Assembly (NCBI GenBank): GCA_030618465.1
Contig: JAUXDD010000006.1
Coordinates: 1 to 32,276, forward strand
DNA: 32,276 nt
Source: Desulfobacteraceae bacterium
GTDB taxonomy: Bacteria > Desulfobacterota > Desulfobacteria > Desulfobacterales > SURF-7
Direction of reading: 5' to 3'
Of this stretch, positions 1-9,016 are shown piece by piece. The notes under the pieces were generated by a model. The model saw only the letters and a program-made list of their open reading frames with translations, was not told the DNA's origin and made no database searches. A program made the translations under genes and the position numbers. Numbering within the stretch: position 1 is the stretch's first letter; each line of letters begins with the position of its first letter.

Positions 1-307
1 TTACCAATGAAAAGATTTTTTCATGGGAAGAGATTTAACTTACATTGTGATTGACGTTAATTGCTGGAATATATAAATCTGATGGCGTCGTAAAAAGTCT
101 CCATTTATCTGGTATCGTAATTTTTAAAAAAGTTCTGTTTCTTCCTAATTGTTGTCTCCTATTAATTAGTGTCTAAATTATTGACGTATTTTAAAATTTT
201 TGCTACAATTCAACTGTTTATTACATCAAGAAAATCATTTCTCGAATGTTCAATTTTTTCATAATTACAGAGATTTCACATAATCCTTATTAGTTCGGAG
301 GACCACT
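1..307. other. Noncoding region upstream of cheA
   Basis: No gene is supported here. In the third forward frame an open stretch runs from the window edge to a TAA at about 36-38 and would read TNEKIFSWEEI. It could be the tail of an upstream gene, but 12 codons are too few to claim. The octamer ATTGACGT occurs at 50-57 and 180-187; the second copy contains the -35 box of the cheA promoter. The rest is AT-rich leader, ending in the cheA Shine-Dalgarno GGAGGA at 297-302, 5 nt before the ATG. Confidence 0.6.
181..209 (+). promoter_or_regulatory. Sigma70-type promoter for the che cluster
   Basis: TTGACG (181-186) and TACAAT (204-209) are separated by exactly 17 nt. Each hexamer has one mismatch to the sigma70 consensus. 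Transcription would begin near 216 and leave a leader of about 90 nt before cheA at 308. The promoter is called from sequence only. Confidence 0.65.
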
Positions 308-3300
308 ATGATTTTTGAAGACGATGAAACTTTACAGATGTATGTGGAAGAATCGTTGGAGCATTTAGCTGATATTGAAAACAATCTGCTCGCTATTGAG
401 GAATCAGGGGCTGATATTAATGAGGAACTTGTCAATGATGTTTTCCGGGCAGCCCATTCAATAAAGGGTGGGGCCGGTTTTATGGGATTGACCAATATTA
501 AGAAATTGTCTCACAAAATTGAAAGCATCCTTGGTATGATTCGAAACAGAGAAATTGTGCCCCGGCCTGAAGTAATCAATGTACTCCTTCATGGTTTTGA
601 TAAACTGCGCGATCTTATTAATAATAATAATATCGCAGAAAGTAATGATGCTGATATTGCAGAACATATTGAAGCGCTTGTTGGTTTGACAACCGCATCC
701 CTTCCTGACGAAAGCAAAGAAAGTGTTTTCCGTATGGTGAATATTCACCTGGCTGACGGAAGTATTATTTTTCAAATTCCACAATTTGATATGGACCAGG
801 TCCGTAAGGATGGAAAGGTCATCTATCTGGTCGAATATGATCTGATCCATGATATCCAGAGAAAAAACAAGACACCCATGGAGACCATATCGATTTTGGT
901 TAAAAGCGGTATCATAATGGAATCAAAAGTGGACATTGCATCTGTCGGTACACTTGATTCAGAAATTTCACCCGCCGCAGGTATACCATTTTATATCCTG
1001 TTTGCTTCAACTATCGAACTGAATATCATTGGCTCTCTTTTTGACGTGGAAGATAACAAAATCCATGTCATTACCGATGATGATATTTCACTGGCAACAG
1101 AACAAATCCCGGTAACAACAGTCAAGACGGAAACAATTGAACCGGAACATGTGGAAGGTCCGATCGAAACAGAAATTGAAACCATTTCATCAAGTGAACC
1201 TGTTAAGACAATTGAGCCCATAACGACTTCTGAAGACGATTTTACGCAGGAGGCTCAGAATGAACAAACGTGTGATGAACCTTTGGATGATGAGTTCGAA
1301 CAACAGGTATCTTCACTTAACAAAGATGTAAAAACAAAGGCACAGGCGTCCCTGCGGGTTAATCTCGGGCTTCTTGATTCACTGATGACGTTAGCCGGGG
1401 AAATGGTACTGAGTCGGAATCAGCTTATTCAGAGCCTTGCGGCAGATGATACCCGAGCGTTGGAACTGTCGAGCCAGCGCATTGATATTGTGACTTCCGA
1501 ACTTCAGGAAACAATCATGCGTACCCGCATGCAGGCGGTTTCAAATGTGTTCAACAAGTTCCCGAGGGTTGTACGCGATCTGTCCATGGAGCTTGGGAAA
1601 GAAATTGAGCTGACAATCGAAGGTAAAGGTGTTGAACTTGACAAGACAATTATTGAAGCGATTAATGATCCACTGACCCATCTTGTAAGAAATTCGGTTG
1701 ACCATGGTATCGAACTGCCAGGCGAAAGAGTGCGGAAAGGAAAGACACCCACAGGAAAAATAGACATCAGGGCATATCATGAGGCCGGCCAGGTAAACAT
1801 TGAAATCGCTGACGATGGAAAAGGGCTGGACGGCCGACAACTGGCAGAATTTGCCATCAGGCAGGGGCTGATTTCAGAACAGCAGACTGAATTGATGTCT
1901 GATAAGGAAAAAATAGCCCTGATATTTTTACCCGGCTTTTCAATGGCAAAAAAGGTTACGGATGTTTCCGGCCGCGGCGTAGGTATGGATGTGGTCAAGA
2001 CAAACCTGGATAAACTGGGTGGCGTTGTTGATATTGATTCAATAGTTGGCGAAGGCACTATGATCCGTATCAAACTTCCGTTGACACTGGCAATTATACC
2101 CAGCCAGATTATTCTGGCCGGTAAGGAAAGATATGCAATACCCCAGGCTAACCTGAATGAACTCTTAAGAATACCGGCAGCACAGGTCAAAGACAGAATT
2201 GAAAAGGTGGGTGGCGCAGAGATTGTGCGATTGAGAGGAAATCTTCTCCCGCTTCTGAATCTTTCAAAAATATTGGAGGAAACTGGGTTTTATTACAGGG
2301 AAGATGGAAATACCCAATATCCGGAAAAACGAAAAATGATTGTTGACAGACGTTCCAGGCATAGTCCCCTTTTTGTTGAAGATGACAGGGATACTTCAGC
2401 AGGTGATGATGAAAAATGGGAGGAACGTCGCACAGGTGAGGATCGGCGGCAATCTATGGCAAGTGCCGTTAATATTGCCGTTGTTTCAACAGGAATATTT
2501 AAATACGGTCTGGTTGTTGATCAATTGTGTGATTCTGAAGAGATTGTTGTCAAGCCACTTGGACGGCATTTGAAAAGATGTCAGGGATATGCCGGTGCAA
2601 CAATCATGGGAGACGGTAAGGTCGCTTTGATTATTGATGTTTCCGGTCTTGCATTGATGGCGGAACTGACGTCGCTTGAAGGATCCGACAGGCTTGGAGA
2701 AGCTGCCCACCAGGTAAGTGAGGTTAAAAAAGCTGAAAAAGACAAGGCATCCTTACTTCTTTTTCAAAATACGGAAGATGAACAGTTTGCTGTACCACTC
2801 AGCCTTGTGGAACGAATTGAAAGAATCAAAACGGCTGATATTGAAGTGGTGGGTGGTAAAAAAGTTATTCAGTACAGAGGCGGAACATTACCGCTTTATT
2901 CACTGGATCAGGTTGCAGAGGTTAAATCGCTTCCTGAGAGAAACCAGCTTGAAGTGATTGTTTTTACGCTTGGCGGAAGAGAAATCGGTCTTATGGTGAC
3001 ACCGCCCGTAGATGCAGTTGATGTATCTGTTCATGTGGATACCAGTACACTGCGTCAGACAGGAATCATGGGGTCAACAATAATAAATGATAAGACTACG
3101 TTAATGGTTGATATGTTTGAAATAATCAGAACATTGAATCCTGAATGGTTTGATGGCGTGGAAGAAGTTGATAAGCTCATAAAAGATGATCGGGTAACTG
3201 TGCTGTTTGCAGAGGATTCAGATTTCTTCAGGAACCAGGTTAAGGGTTTTTTACAAGATGGCGGTTACAATGTGCTGGAAAATACAGATGGCCAGGAGGC

Positions 3301-3559
3301 ATGGGAGTGTCTGGAGAAGCATAGCGATAAAGTCGACATTGTACTGACAGATCTGGAAATGCCGAACATGGATGGCTTCCAGCTTACCGAAAAGATAAAA
3401 GGAGATGCGCGATTTTCTCATTTGCATGTTATTGCGCTTACTTCTCTTGCCGGAGATGAGCATATGGCGAAGGGGAAAAAAGTGGGTATTGACGCCTACC
3501 AGGTGAAACTGGACAGGGATAAGCTACTGGACGGCATTCGACTCAGCCTTGGCCGATAG
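308..3559 (+). CDS. cheA: Hybrid chemotaxis histidine kinase CheA with C-terminal receiver
   Basis: Cytoplasmic CheA-type kinase of 1083 aa that would phosphorylate CheB and its own receiver in response to a receptor array. An N-terminal Hpt domain carries the phospho-acceptor His50 in AAHSIKGGAGF. A P2-like region follows at about 130-255, then an acidic linker, a dimerisation domain from about 349 and a CheA-type ATPase (N-box with N462; G boxes ADDGKG and GRGVGMD). Two CheW-like segments come next (about 590-830 and 840-955), then a receiver from 961 with phospho-acceptor Asp1015 in LTDLEMPNMDG. The first CheW-like segment is interrupted at about 675-720 by a charged insertion that includes ERRTGEDRRQ. 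The gene has the promoter at 181-209 and a strong ribosome site, and heads cheW, cheB and cheR. The cluster has no receptor or CheY, so it could control something other than swimming. Confidence 0.93.
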   Translation: MIFEDDETLQMYVEESLEHLADIENNLLAIEESGADINEELVNDVFRAAHSIKGGAGFMGLTNIKKLSHKIESILGMIRNREIVPRPEVINVLLHGFDKLRDLINNNNIAESNDADIAEHIEALVGLTTASLPDESKESVFRMVNIHLADGSIIFQIPQFDMDQVRKDGKVIYLVEYDLIHDIQRKNKTPMETISILVKSGIIMESKVDIASVGTLDSEISPAAGIPFYILFASTIELNIIGSLFDVEDNKIHVITDDDISLATEQIPVTTVKTETIEPEHVEGPIETEIETISSSEPVKTIEPITTSEDDFTQEAQNEQTCDEPLDDEFEQQVSSLNKDVKTKAQASLRVNLGLLDSLMTLAGEMVLSRNQLIQSLAADDTRALELSSQRIDIVTSELQETIMRTRMQAVSNVFNKFPRVVRDLSMELGKEIELTIEGKGVELDKTIIEAINDPLTHLVRNSVDHGIELPGERVRKGKTPTGKIDIRAYHEAGQVNIEIADDGKGLDGRQLAEFAIRQGLISEQQTELMSDKEKIALIFLPGFSMAKKVTDVSGRGVGMDVVKTNLDKLGGVVDIDSIVGEGTMIRIKLPLTLAIIPSQIILAGKERYAIPQANLNELLRIPAAQVKDRIEKVGGAEIVRLRGNLLPLLNLSKILEETGFYYREDGNTQYPEKRKMIVDRRSRHSPLFVEDDRDTSAGDDEKWEERRTGEDRRQSMASAVNIAVVSTGIFKYGLVVDQLCDSEEIVVKPLGRHLKRCQGYAGATIMGDGKVALIIDVSGLALMAELTSLEGSDRLGEAAHQVSEVKKAEKDKASLLLFQNTEDEQFAVPLSLVERIERIKTADIEVVGGKKVIQYRGGTLPLYSLDQVAEVKSLPERNQLEVIVFTLGGREIGLMVTPPVDAVDVSVHVDTSTLRQTGIMGSTIINDKTTLMVDMFEIIRTLNPEWFDGVEEVDKLIKDDRVTVLFAEDSDFFRNQVKGFLQDGGYNVLENTDGQEAWECLEKHSDKVDIVLTDLEMPNMDGFQLTEKIKGDARFSHLHVIALTSLAGDEHMAKGKKVGIDAYQVKLDRDKLLDGIRLSLGR

Positions 3560-3592
3560 ATATTATTAATAAAAAAATCAGGGAGAAGATCC

Positions 3593-4045
3593 ATGAGTGA
3601 AGCTTTGGAAAATAAACAAAGTAATTTAATGGAACTTGCAACATTTTACGTGGGTGACACACTTTGCGGGATAGACATATTAACAATCCAGGAAATTAAC
3701 AAGCATGTTGATGTTACGGATGTGCCACAGTCTCCGGAATATGTTCAGGGAGTATTGAATCTGCGTGGAAAAATTGTTACTGTAATTGATCTTGGAAAAA
3801 AGCTTGGACTTTCATCCATTATTCAAGGTGAAAATAATAGTAACATCATTGTTGATTCAAATGACGAGCATATTGGTTTTGTCGTTGATAAAATTAGTGA
3901 CGTCATGACAGCTGAATCAGATAAAATTGAACCCGCACCTGCAAATATTGGGGGGGTGCAGGGCAAGTTTTTCAAAGGTGTATTTAAAACTGAAAAAAGT
4001 CTCATTGGCGTTCTTGATGTGAACGAAGTCCTGAAAGACGATTAG
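3593..4045 (+). CDS. cheW: Chemotaxis coupling protein CheW
   Basis: A 150-aa protein that is almost entirely one CheW (SH3-like) domain. It should link receptors to CheA. Typical features are the N-terminal ATFYVGDTLCGIDI strand, VPQSPEYVQGVLNLRGKIVTV in the middle and IGVLDVNEVL near the end. It starts 33 nt after cheA with GGGAGAAG upstream of the ATG, so it is probably cotranscribed. A run of seven G (about 3950-3956) lies in the coding sequence; the frame is intact. The following 123-nt gap before cheB contains a 6-bp inverted repeat (4100-4105 with 4116-4121) but no convincing terminator or promoter. Confidence 0.93.
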   Translation: MSEALENKQSNLMELATFYVGDTLCGIDILTIQEINKHVDVTDVPQSPEYVQGVLNLRGKIVTVIDLGKKLGLSSIIQGENNSNIIVDSNDEHIGFVVDKISDVMTAESDKIEPAPANIGGVQGKFFKGVFKTEKSLIGVLDVNEVLKDD

Positions 4046-4168
4046 ATCGTGGCCCGTTCCCTCCGAATATTGCAGCATTGAATCCTATATAATTATAAGA
4101 TGCTTCGAAGTCACTAAGCATACCCACAATCTTGTTAAAAAAAAGATTTTTATTTTCAAAGTGTAAAT

Positions 4169-5296
4169 ATGAATAATTCAAAACGATTACGAGTTCTGGT
4201 TGTTGATGATACAATTGTATACAGAAAAATTGTAGGTGATATCTTATCGGAGCTGCCCAATGTTGAAGTTGTTGGAACGGCAAACAACGGTAAAATTGCC
4301 ATGGCAAAAATTGCATCTTTAAAACCGGATTTAATAACACTGGATATTGAGATGCCCGAAATGAACGGCCTTGAAGTACTGACTCAAATCCGGGAAGAGG
4401 CTTCTGATGTCGGCGCCATCATGCTCAGTACCCTTACCCAGGAGGGGGGTGACATGACTATAAAGGCTCTTGAACTGGGTGCATTTGACTTCATTCCCAA
4501 ACCCCAGGAAGGTGGGTCCAGGGATGAAAACCGGGAGACAATTAAAGGGATGCTTCTCCCAATGCTGAAGGCATTTGTTAACCGGCAGGAAATAAAAAAT
4601 ATCCTGAAGGGGAAGATACCGTATGCTGGAGAAGAAAAAACATCAAAAAAAGTGGAAAAGCCTGGCAATGTGGTAGCAAGAATGCGTATGATTTCCGATA
4701 CGCACAAACCTAAATCGGAGATTATTGCAATCGGTATTTCAACCGGCGGCCCTATTGCGCTATCGAAAATGATGCCAAAGATTCCCAAAAACATTGGGGT
4801 TCCGATTCTTGTTGTGCAGCATATGCCGCCGATTTTTACCCGGTCACTGGCAGACAGCCTCAATGGAAAATGCTCTCTGGATGTAAGGGAAGCCAGAGAC
4901 GGCGAAGTCCTTTCCCCGAACACAGTGCTTATTGCTCCAGGCGGCAAACAGATGAAGGTGGCTGCCACTGCTGATGGTAAAAACAGAATCATTCGAATAA
5001 CCAATGATCCTCCTGAAAACAGTTGTAAACCGTCCGTTGACTATCTTTTTAGATCAGTGGCTTATCATTATGTGGGAAGAGCGACCGGGGTTATCATGAC
5101 CGGGATGGGTACGGATGGAAATACGGGATTAAAACTCATGAAGCGAAACGGTTCTTTCATTATTGCGCAGGATGAGCCATCCTGTACCGTGTTTGGTATG
5201 CCAAAAGAACCCATAGAATCAGGTATAGTGGATGTTATTTCGTCTATTGATACCATCTCTGCCGTGATTACAAACACAGTAAAGAAAGCTTTCTGA
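4169..5296 (+). CDS. cheB: Chemotaxis response regulator / glutamate methylesterase CheB
   Basis: A 375-aa two-domain protein of standard CheB layout. The N-terminal receiver has phospho-acceptor Asp59 in TLDIEMPEMNG. After a linker of about 45 residues comes the methylesterase/deamidase domain. Its catalytic triad can be read as Ser191 (GISTGGP), His218 (VQHMPP) and Asp316 (TGMGTDG). It should remove methyl groups from receptors when phosphorylated by CheA. The start has no clear Shine-Dalgarno, so translation may be weak or rely on readthrough from cheW. cheR follows 9 nt after the stop, giving the adaptation enzymes as a pair. Confidence 0.94.
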   Translation: MNNSKRLRVLVVDDTIVYRKIVGDILSELPNVEVVGTANNGKIAMAKIASLKPDLITLDIEMPEMNGLEVLTQIREEASDVGAIMLSTLTQEGGDMTIKALELGAFDFIPKPQEGGSRDENRETIKGMLLPMLKAFVNRQEIKNILKGKIPYAGEEKTSKKVEKPGNVVARMRMISDTHKPKSEIIAIGISTGGPIALSKMMPKIPKNIGVPILVVQHMPPIFTRSLADSLNGKCSLDVREARDGEVLSPNTVLIAPGGKQMKVAATADGKNRIIRITNDPPENSCKPSVDYLFRSVAYHYVGRATGVIMTGMGTDGNTGLKLMKRNGSFIIAQDEPSCTVFGMPKEPIESGIVDVISSIDTISAVITNTVKKAF

Positions 5297-5305
5297 TTTA
5301 TAAAT

Positions 5306-6148
5306 ATGGCTATTAAAATTACGCCAGATGAATATAAAATAATTTCCAAATACGTGAATGATATATCGGGTATTATTTTGAGACCCGGAAAGGAATATCT
5401 GGTTGAAACAAGACTGAATACTGTACTGGAAGAATTCGGCTGCGCGTCTTACAGTGAATTTTTCAACAGGATAAAAATGGATAGAACACAGACAATAGAA
5501 AAAAAAGTCATAGATACAATTACAACGACTGAAACATATTTTTTTCGTGATAAATCGCCGTTTGAACTCCTTAAGCATAAGATTCTGCCGGATCATATTG
5601 ACAGGCAGAACACATTAAAAGAGGGGAAGGGAAATGTTAACATCCATATTTGGAGTGCGGCTAGCGCTACAGGTCAGGAGTTATACAGTCTTGCCATTGT
5701 TTTAAAGGAATTGCTTTTTGATGTAAGTAAATACGACATCAAACTTTTAGGAACCGACATTTCAAATAAAGCGATCGCAAAGGCAAGTTACGGAAGCTAC
5801 AATAAGTTCGAGGTTGCCAGGGGACTTTCAAAAGAACGATTGCAAAAAAATTTTAACCAGGACGAATCGAGCTGGAAAATAAAAGATGAAATCCGTGCAA
5901 TGACGTTTTTTAGAAAAATGAATTTGATGGACCCTTTTATCGGACTCGGGAAATTTCACATCATATTATTTCGTAATGTAGCCATATACTTTGATCAGGA
6001 ATTACGGCGAAAACTGTATGAAAAAATTGCTTATGCACTTGCACCTGACGGTTATCTAATTATCGGGTCGACAGAATCTCTGGTAAATGACACCTCACTC
6101 TTTGTACCCAAAAAATACTTGAACTCAGTTTTTTATCAATTGAAGTAA
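5306..6148 (+). CDS. cheR: Chemotaxis protein methyltransferase CheR
   Basis: A 280-aa protein of normal CheR length that methylates receptor glutamates using S-adenosylmethionine, opposing CheB. It has the N-terminal CheR helical domain and the conserved TTTETYFFRDKSPFELL segment. The SAM-binding WSAASATGQELYS motif follows, then LLGTDISNKAI and the C-terminal FRNVAIYFD (usually CRNVLIYF) and GYLIIGSTESL strands. It is the last gene of the che run. The next gene is on the opposite strand, 35 nt away. No C-terminal TPR is fused and no VieA-like extension is present. Confidence 0.94.
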   Translation: MAIKITPDEYKIISKYVNDISGIILRPGKEYLVETRLNTVLEEFGCASYSEFFNRIKMDRTQTIEKKVIDTITTTETYFFRDKSPFELLKHKILPDHIDRQNTLKEGKGNVNIHIWSAASATGQELYSLAIVLKELLFDVSKYDIKLLGTDISNKAIAKASYGSYNKFEVARGLSKERLQKNFNQDESSWKIKDEIRAMTFFRKMNLMDPFIGLGKFHIILFRNVAIYFDQELRRKLYEKIAYALAPDGYLIIGSTESLVNDTSLFVPKKYLNSVFYQLK

Positions 6149-6183
6149 AATATAATGCAAATTACCACAATATTTGACAGCTG

Positions 6184-6435
6184 TTAAGCTGTTGAGCCAA
6201 TAATTTTTTTTATAAATACGGACGCTTCTTGAAATTTTTTGTTTATCTGCAGTGTCATGTCAACAGCTTCCTCAAGCATGGCAGTAGCTTTGCCAAGATT
6301 TTTACCCTTTGTTTTTATCGCCCAAGTCCTGTATGTTTCAGCATGATCTTCATTATGTTTTATCCAGTGCTCAAAAAGTTTGATAAGCTTTTCTTCATCT
6401 GTCATGGTAACCTGGTTTTTATGGTGATGTGACAT
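6184..6435 (-). CDS. Small His-rich helical protein (DUF8180-like)
   Basis: An 83-aa protein starting MSHHHKNQ. I chose the ATG at 6435 because GGAGGG stands 6 nt upstream; a longer frame from 6531 has no ribosome site and a poor N-terminus. The body EKLIKLFEHWIKHNEDHAETYRTWA and the Met-rich second helix resemble small His-headed proteins I associate with DUF8180. These are short two-helix proteins of unknown role that often carry metal-binding-looking N-terminal histidines. It lies convergent to cheR and divergent from the PBP gene. A possible promoter is TTGACT (6547-6542), 17 nt, TAAATA (6524-6519). The function is unknown. Confidence 0.75.
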   Translation of the reverse strand: MSHHHKNQVTMTDEEKLIKLFEHWIKHNEDHAETYRTWAIKTKGKNLGKATAMLEEAVDMTLQINKKFQEASVFIKKIIGSTA

Positions 6436-6548
6436 GGAATCCCTCCAAAAAAAAAATAGTCTGAAGTTAAACAGGTGGTCAGTAATTGAACACCGGATGA
6501 ATACAATAATTGATTTCATATTTACCTTCATGGTATGTAATAGTCAAG

Positions 6549-8489
6549 ATGGCAAGATACCTGTTAAGCAAAAATAAAATTACCATTTATTTAATCCTGT
6601 TCGGCGGTATTGTTTTCGGGGCAACAACAGGTGCTTTTTTTGCCCTGACATATGATCTTCCGCAGATACGCTCTTTTGAAAATTTTAGACCGTCAGCTAT
6701 AACACGCATATACTCTTCAGATAATGTTCTTCTTTCCGAGTTGTTCTCAGAAAAAAGGTATCCCATTCCATATGATCAGATACCGGATGAAATAAAAAAA
6801 GCGTTGATTTGCACTGAAGACAGAAGTTTCTATGAACACAGCGGGGTTGATCTCAAAGGTATATTGAGGGCCATAATCAAGGATGTTCAGGCAGGTAAAT
6901 TTGTTGAAGGGGCCAGTACGATAACTCAGCAACTTGCCAAAACACTCTTTTTGACCAACAAAAAGACACTGGTGAGAAAATTAAAAGAGGCGATTCTGTC
7001 TTTTCAGCTTGAGCGCCGATATACAAAAGATGAAATACTGGGATTTTATCTGAATCAGGTATATTTCGGCAGCGGTGCATATGGCATTGAGTCCGCCGCC
7101 AGAAATTATTTTGGAAAAAATATTAATGAGTTAACGCTTTCGGAATGTGCACTTATTGCCGGTATGCCCAAGGCACCTTCCCGTTATTCTCCTCTGGTTA
7201 ACAGGGACCTTGCTGAAAGAAGAAGAAACATTGTATTAAAACAAATGTTAATAACGGGTGCGATTAATGATTCTGTTTATAATAAGTCAATTAATGAACC
7301 GATCCATCTTTCAGGTAAAAATAGAAATTCAAAGAAAGCCCCATATTTTATTGCATATGTAAAAAATTTTCTTGAGGAGACAATTGGTTCAACACAATTA
7401 TATAAAAGTGGGCTTATCGTTCACACAACACTTTCATATGATTTGCAGGAAGTTGCTGAAAAATCGGTAATAAATCGATTGGTAGAACTTGAACAAAGGA
7501 TGGAAAAAAACGGGATAACTGCTTCTGATTCCCAATCCGGTCTTATTGCTATCGATGTGATTTCCGGTAGCATCCTGGCTATGGTCGGGGGAAGGGATTT
7601 TACCATCAGTCCTTTCAACAGGGTAATTCATGCTCGCCGGCAACCCGGATCAGCATTCAAACCGATTCTTTATGCAGATGCAGTTGAAAAGGGTTTTTCT
7701 CAAAATATGATAATACTTGATGCGCCTATTGAATTTGAAAAATTAAACAATGGAAAGTCATGGCGTCCTGAGAATTTTTCTAAAACATATTTGGGGGGAA
7801 TTACACTCAGAAAGGCGCTTACTCATTCGAAAAATATTCCTGCTGTTCGATTGATTGAAAAAATAGGTGTTGCCTCGGTTGTAGATTTTTCACACTCCCT
7901 GGGAATAAGTTCCAGACTTTCACCATATCTTTCTCTTGCATTAGGAACATCTGAAGTAACTCTTATTGAATTGACATCTGCATATGCTGTCTTTCCTAAT
8001 CGTGGGGAGTATGTAAAGCCTTTCGGGATTACAGAGGTCCTGGACTATAAGGGCAGAATCATATGGCGCAGTAAACTGCAAAAAAGGATTGTGATGTCAC
8101 GCGCCGGGGCAGCCATAATAACAGACATGCTGATGGGTGCAGTAAAAGAAGGCACAGGAAAAAAAGCACAGATTCTTCACCGCCAGGTCGGGGGTAAGAC
8201 CGGAACGACGAATAATTATAAGGATGCGTATTTTATCGGCTTCTCACCAACTGTTGTCACAGGTGTATGGGTTGGGCGGGACTCATTTAAAACACTTGGT
8301 AACCTGGAAACCGGTGCCAGGGCAGCACTCCCCATATGGATCGATTTTATGAAAAAGGCACTTGAAAAAAAAAACCTCCAATATTTTGATATACCGGACG
8401 ACGTAATGAGGGTTCGAATGGATTCTTCTACGGGAAAGCTTGTCGGGGATGATTCTCAGCAGTACGTATTTGCACTGATAAGAAAATGA
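6549..8489 (+). CDS. Class A penicillin-binding protein 1A (glycosyltransferase/transpeptidase)
   Basis: A 646-aa bifunctional peptidoglycan synthase, anchored in the inner membrane with its catalytic domains in the periplasm. Numbering is from the ATG at 6549; an upstream TTG at 6510 would add 13 residues and looks less likely. A transmembrane segment lies at about 10-33. The GT51 glycosyltransferase follows, with catalytic Glu90 in TEDRSFYEH, then EGASTITQQLAK and LNQVYFGSGAYGIE. The transpeptidase has the nucleophile Ser368 in SAFK, then SKN at 427-429 and KTGTT at 550-554. All three penicillin-binding motifs are intact. Relative to long PBP1A proteins it is short and lacks the OB-fold insertion region. 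The ribosome site is weak. The acetyltransferase gene follows after 57 nt. Confidence 0.93.
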   Translation: MARYLLSKNKITIYLILFGGIVFGATTGAFFALTYDLPQIRSFENFRPSAITRIYSSDNVLLSELFSEKRYPIPYDQIPDEIKKALICTEDRSFYEHSGVDLKGILRAIIKDVQAGKFVEGASTITQQLAKTLFLTNKKTLVRKLKEAILSFQLERRYTKDEILGFYLNQVYFGSGAYGIESAARNYFGKNINELTLSECALIAGMPKAPSRYSPLVNRDLAERRRNIVLKQMLITGAINDSVYNKSINEPIHLSGKNRNSKKAPYFIAYVKNFLEETIGSTQLYKSGLIVHTTLSYDLQEVAEKSVINRLVELEQRMEKNGITASDSQSGLIAIDVISGSILAMVGGRDFTISPFNRVIHARRQPGSAFKPILYADAVEKGFSQNMIILDAPIEFEKLNNGKSWRPENFSKTYLGGITLRKALTHSKNIPAVRLIEKIGVASVVDFSHSLGISSRLSPYLSLALGTSEVTLIELTSAYAVFPNRGEYVKPFGITEVLDYKGRIIWRSKLQKRIVMSRAGAAIITDMLMGAVKEGTGKKAQILHRQVGGKTGTTNNYKDAYFIGFSPTVVTGVWVGRDSFKTLGNLETGARAALPIWIDFMKKALEKKNLQYFDIPDDVMRVRMDSSTGKLVGDDSQQYVFALIRK

Positions 8490-8546
8490 TGGACACAAAG
8501 AATATCCAGAGATAAAATAATCCTGATAAAAAGGAAAAAACTAATT

Positions 8547-9005
8547 ATGATTAGAAAAGCTACTATAAAAGATATTAAATCCATCCACTCACTTCTTTTT
8601 GAATACGGATTAAAAGGTGAACTTCTTCAACGGCCGCTAAGCCAGCTTTATGACCATGTGAGGGATTTTTCAGTTTTTATAAATTCGGAAGACGATATGG
8701 TTGTGGGATGCTGTGCTTTGCAGATCTGCTGGGAAGAACTTGCAGAAATTCGCTCCCTGGCGGTACATTCTGATCACTGGGAGAAAAAGATTGGTTCAAA
8801 GCTTGTCGAGGAATCTATTAACGAGGCAAAAAAGTTTGAAATACGTAAATTATTTACACTTACCTATAAGCCGGAATTCTTTAAAAAATTTGGTTTTAAA
8901 ATTATCGACAGATCCGAGCTGCCCTTAAAAATATGGGGGGACTGCATAATGTGTGTGAAATTTCCGGAGTGTGATGAAACGGCTATGATGAAAGATATTA
9001 GCTGA
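8547..9005 (+). CDS. GNAT acetyltransferase, short ArgA (N-acetylglutamate synthase)-like
   Basis: A 152-aa single-domain GNAT. The start is fixed by AAAAGGAAA upstream of the ATG. MIRKATIKDIKSI opens the fold, and AEIRSLAVHSDHWEKKIGSKLV supplies the acetyl-CoA site (Q/R-x-x-G-x-G/A loop, here with Lys replacing one Gly). The C-terminal part has PEFFKKFGF and then LPLKIWGDCIMCVKFPECDE. That cysteine-bearing tail is typical of the short ArgA-like family (COG1246), whose Mycobacterium tuberculosis member is an N-acetylglutamate synthase. It would catalyse the first step of arginine synthesis. No arginine gene lies nearby, so the substrate remains an inference. Confidence 0.78.
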   Translation: MIRKATIKDIKSIHSLLFEYGLKGELLQRPLSQLYDHVRDFSVFINSEDDMVVGCCALQICWEELAEIRSLAVHSDHWEKKIGSKLVEESINEAKKFEIRKLFTLTYKPEFFKKFGFKIIDRSELPLKIWGDCIMCVKFPECDETAMMKDIS

Positions 9006-9016
9006 TTTTTTAAATA

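Noticed and set aside
51-77. Second promoter TTGACG/TATAAA upstream of cheA
   Set aside because: The spacer is only 15 nt, clearly worse than the 17-nt promoter at 181-209.
60-120. GATGGCGTCGTAAAAAGTC segment as part of a dispersed intergenic repeat family
   Set aside because: It looked familiar from related genomes, but no second copy was found in the window, so it cannot be supported here.
4088-4093. Perfect TATAAT before cheB as an internal promoter
   Set aside because: No -35-like hexamer occurs at 16-18 nt upstream and no extended -10 element is present.
6177-6192. Hairpin ACAGCT-GTTA-AGCTGT after cheR, followed by a T run, as an intrinsic terminator
   Set aside because: The stem is only 6 bp and the T run begins 11 nt past it, beyond the usual spacing. 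It overlaps the stop of the minus-strand gene.
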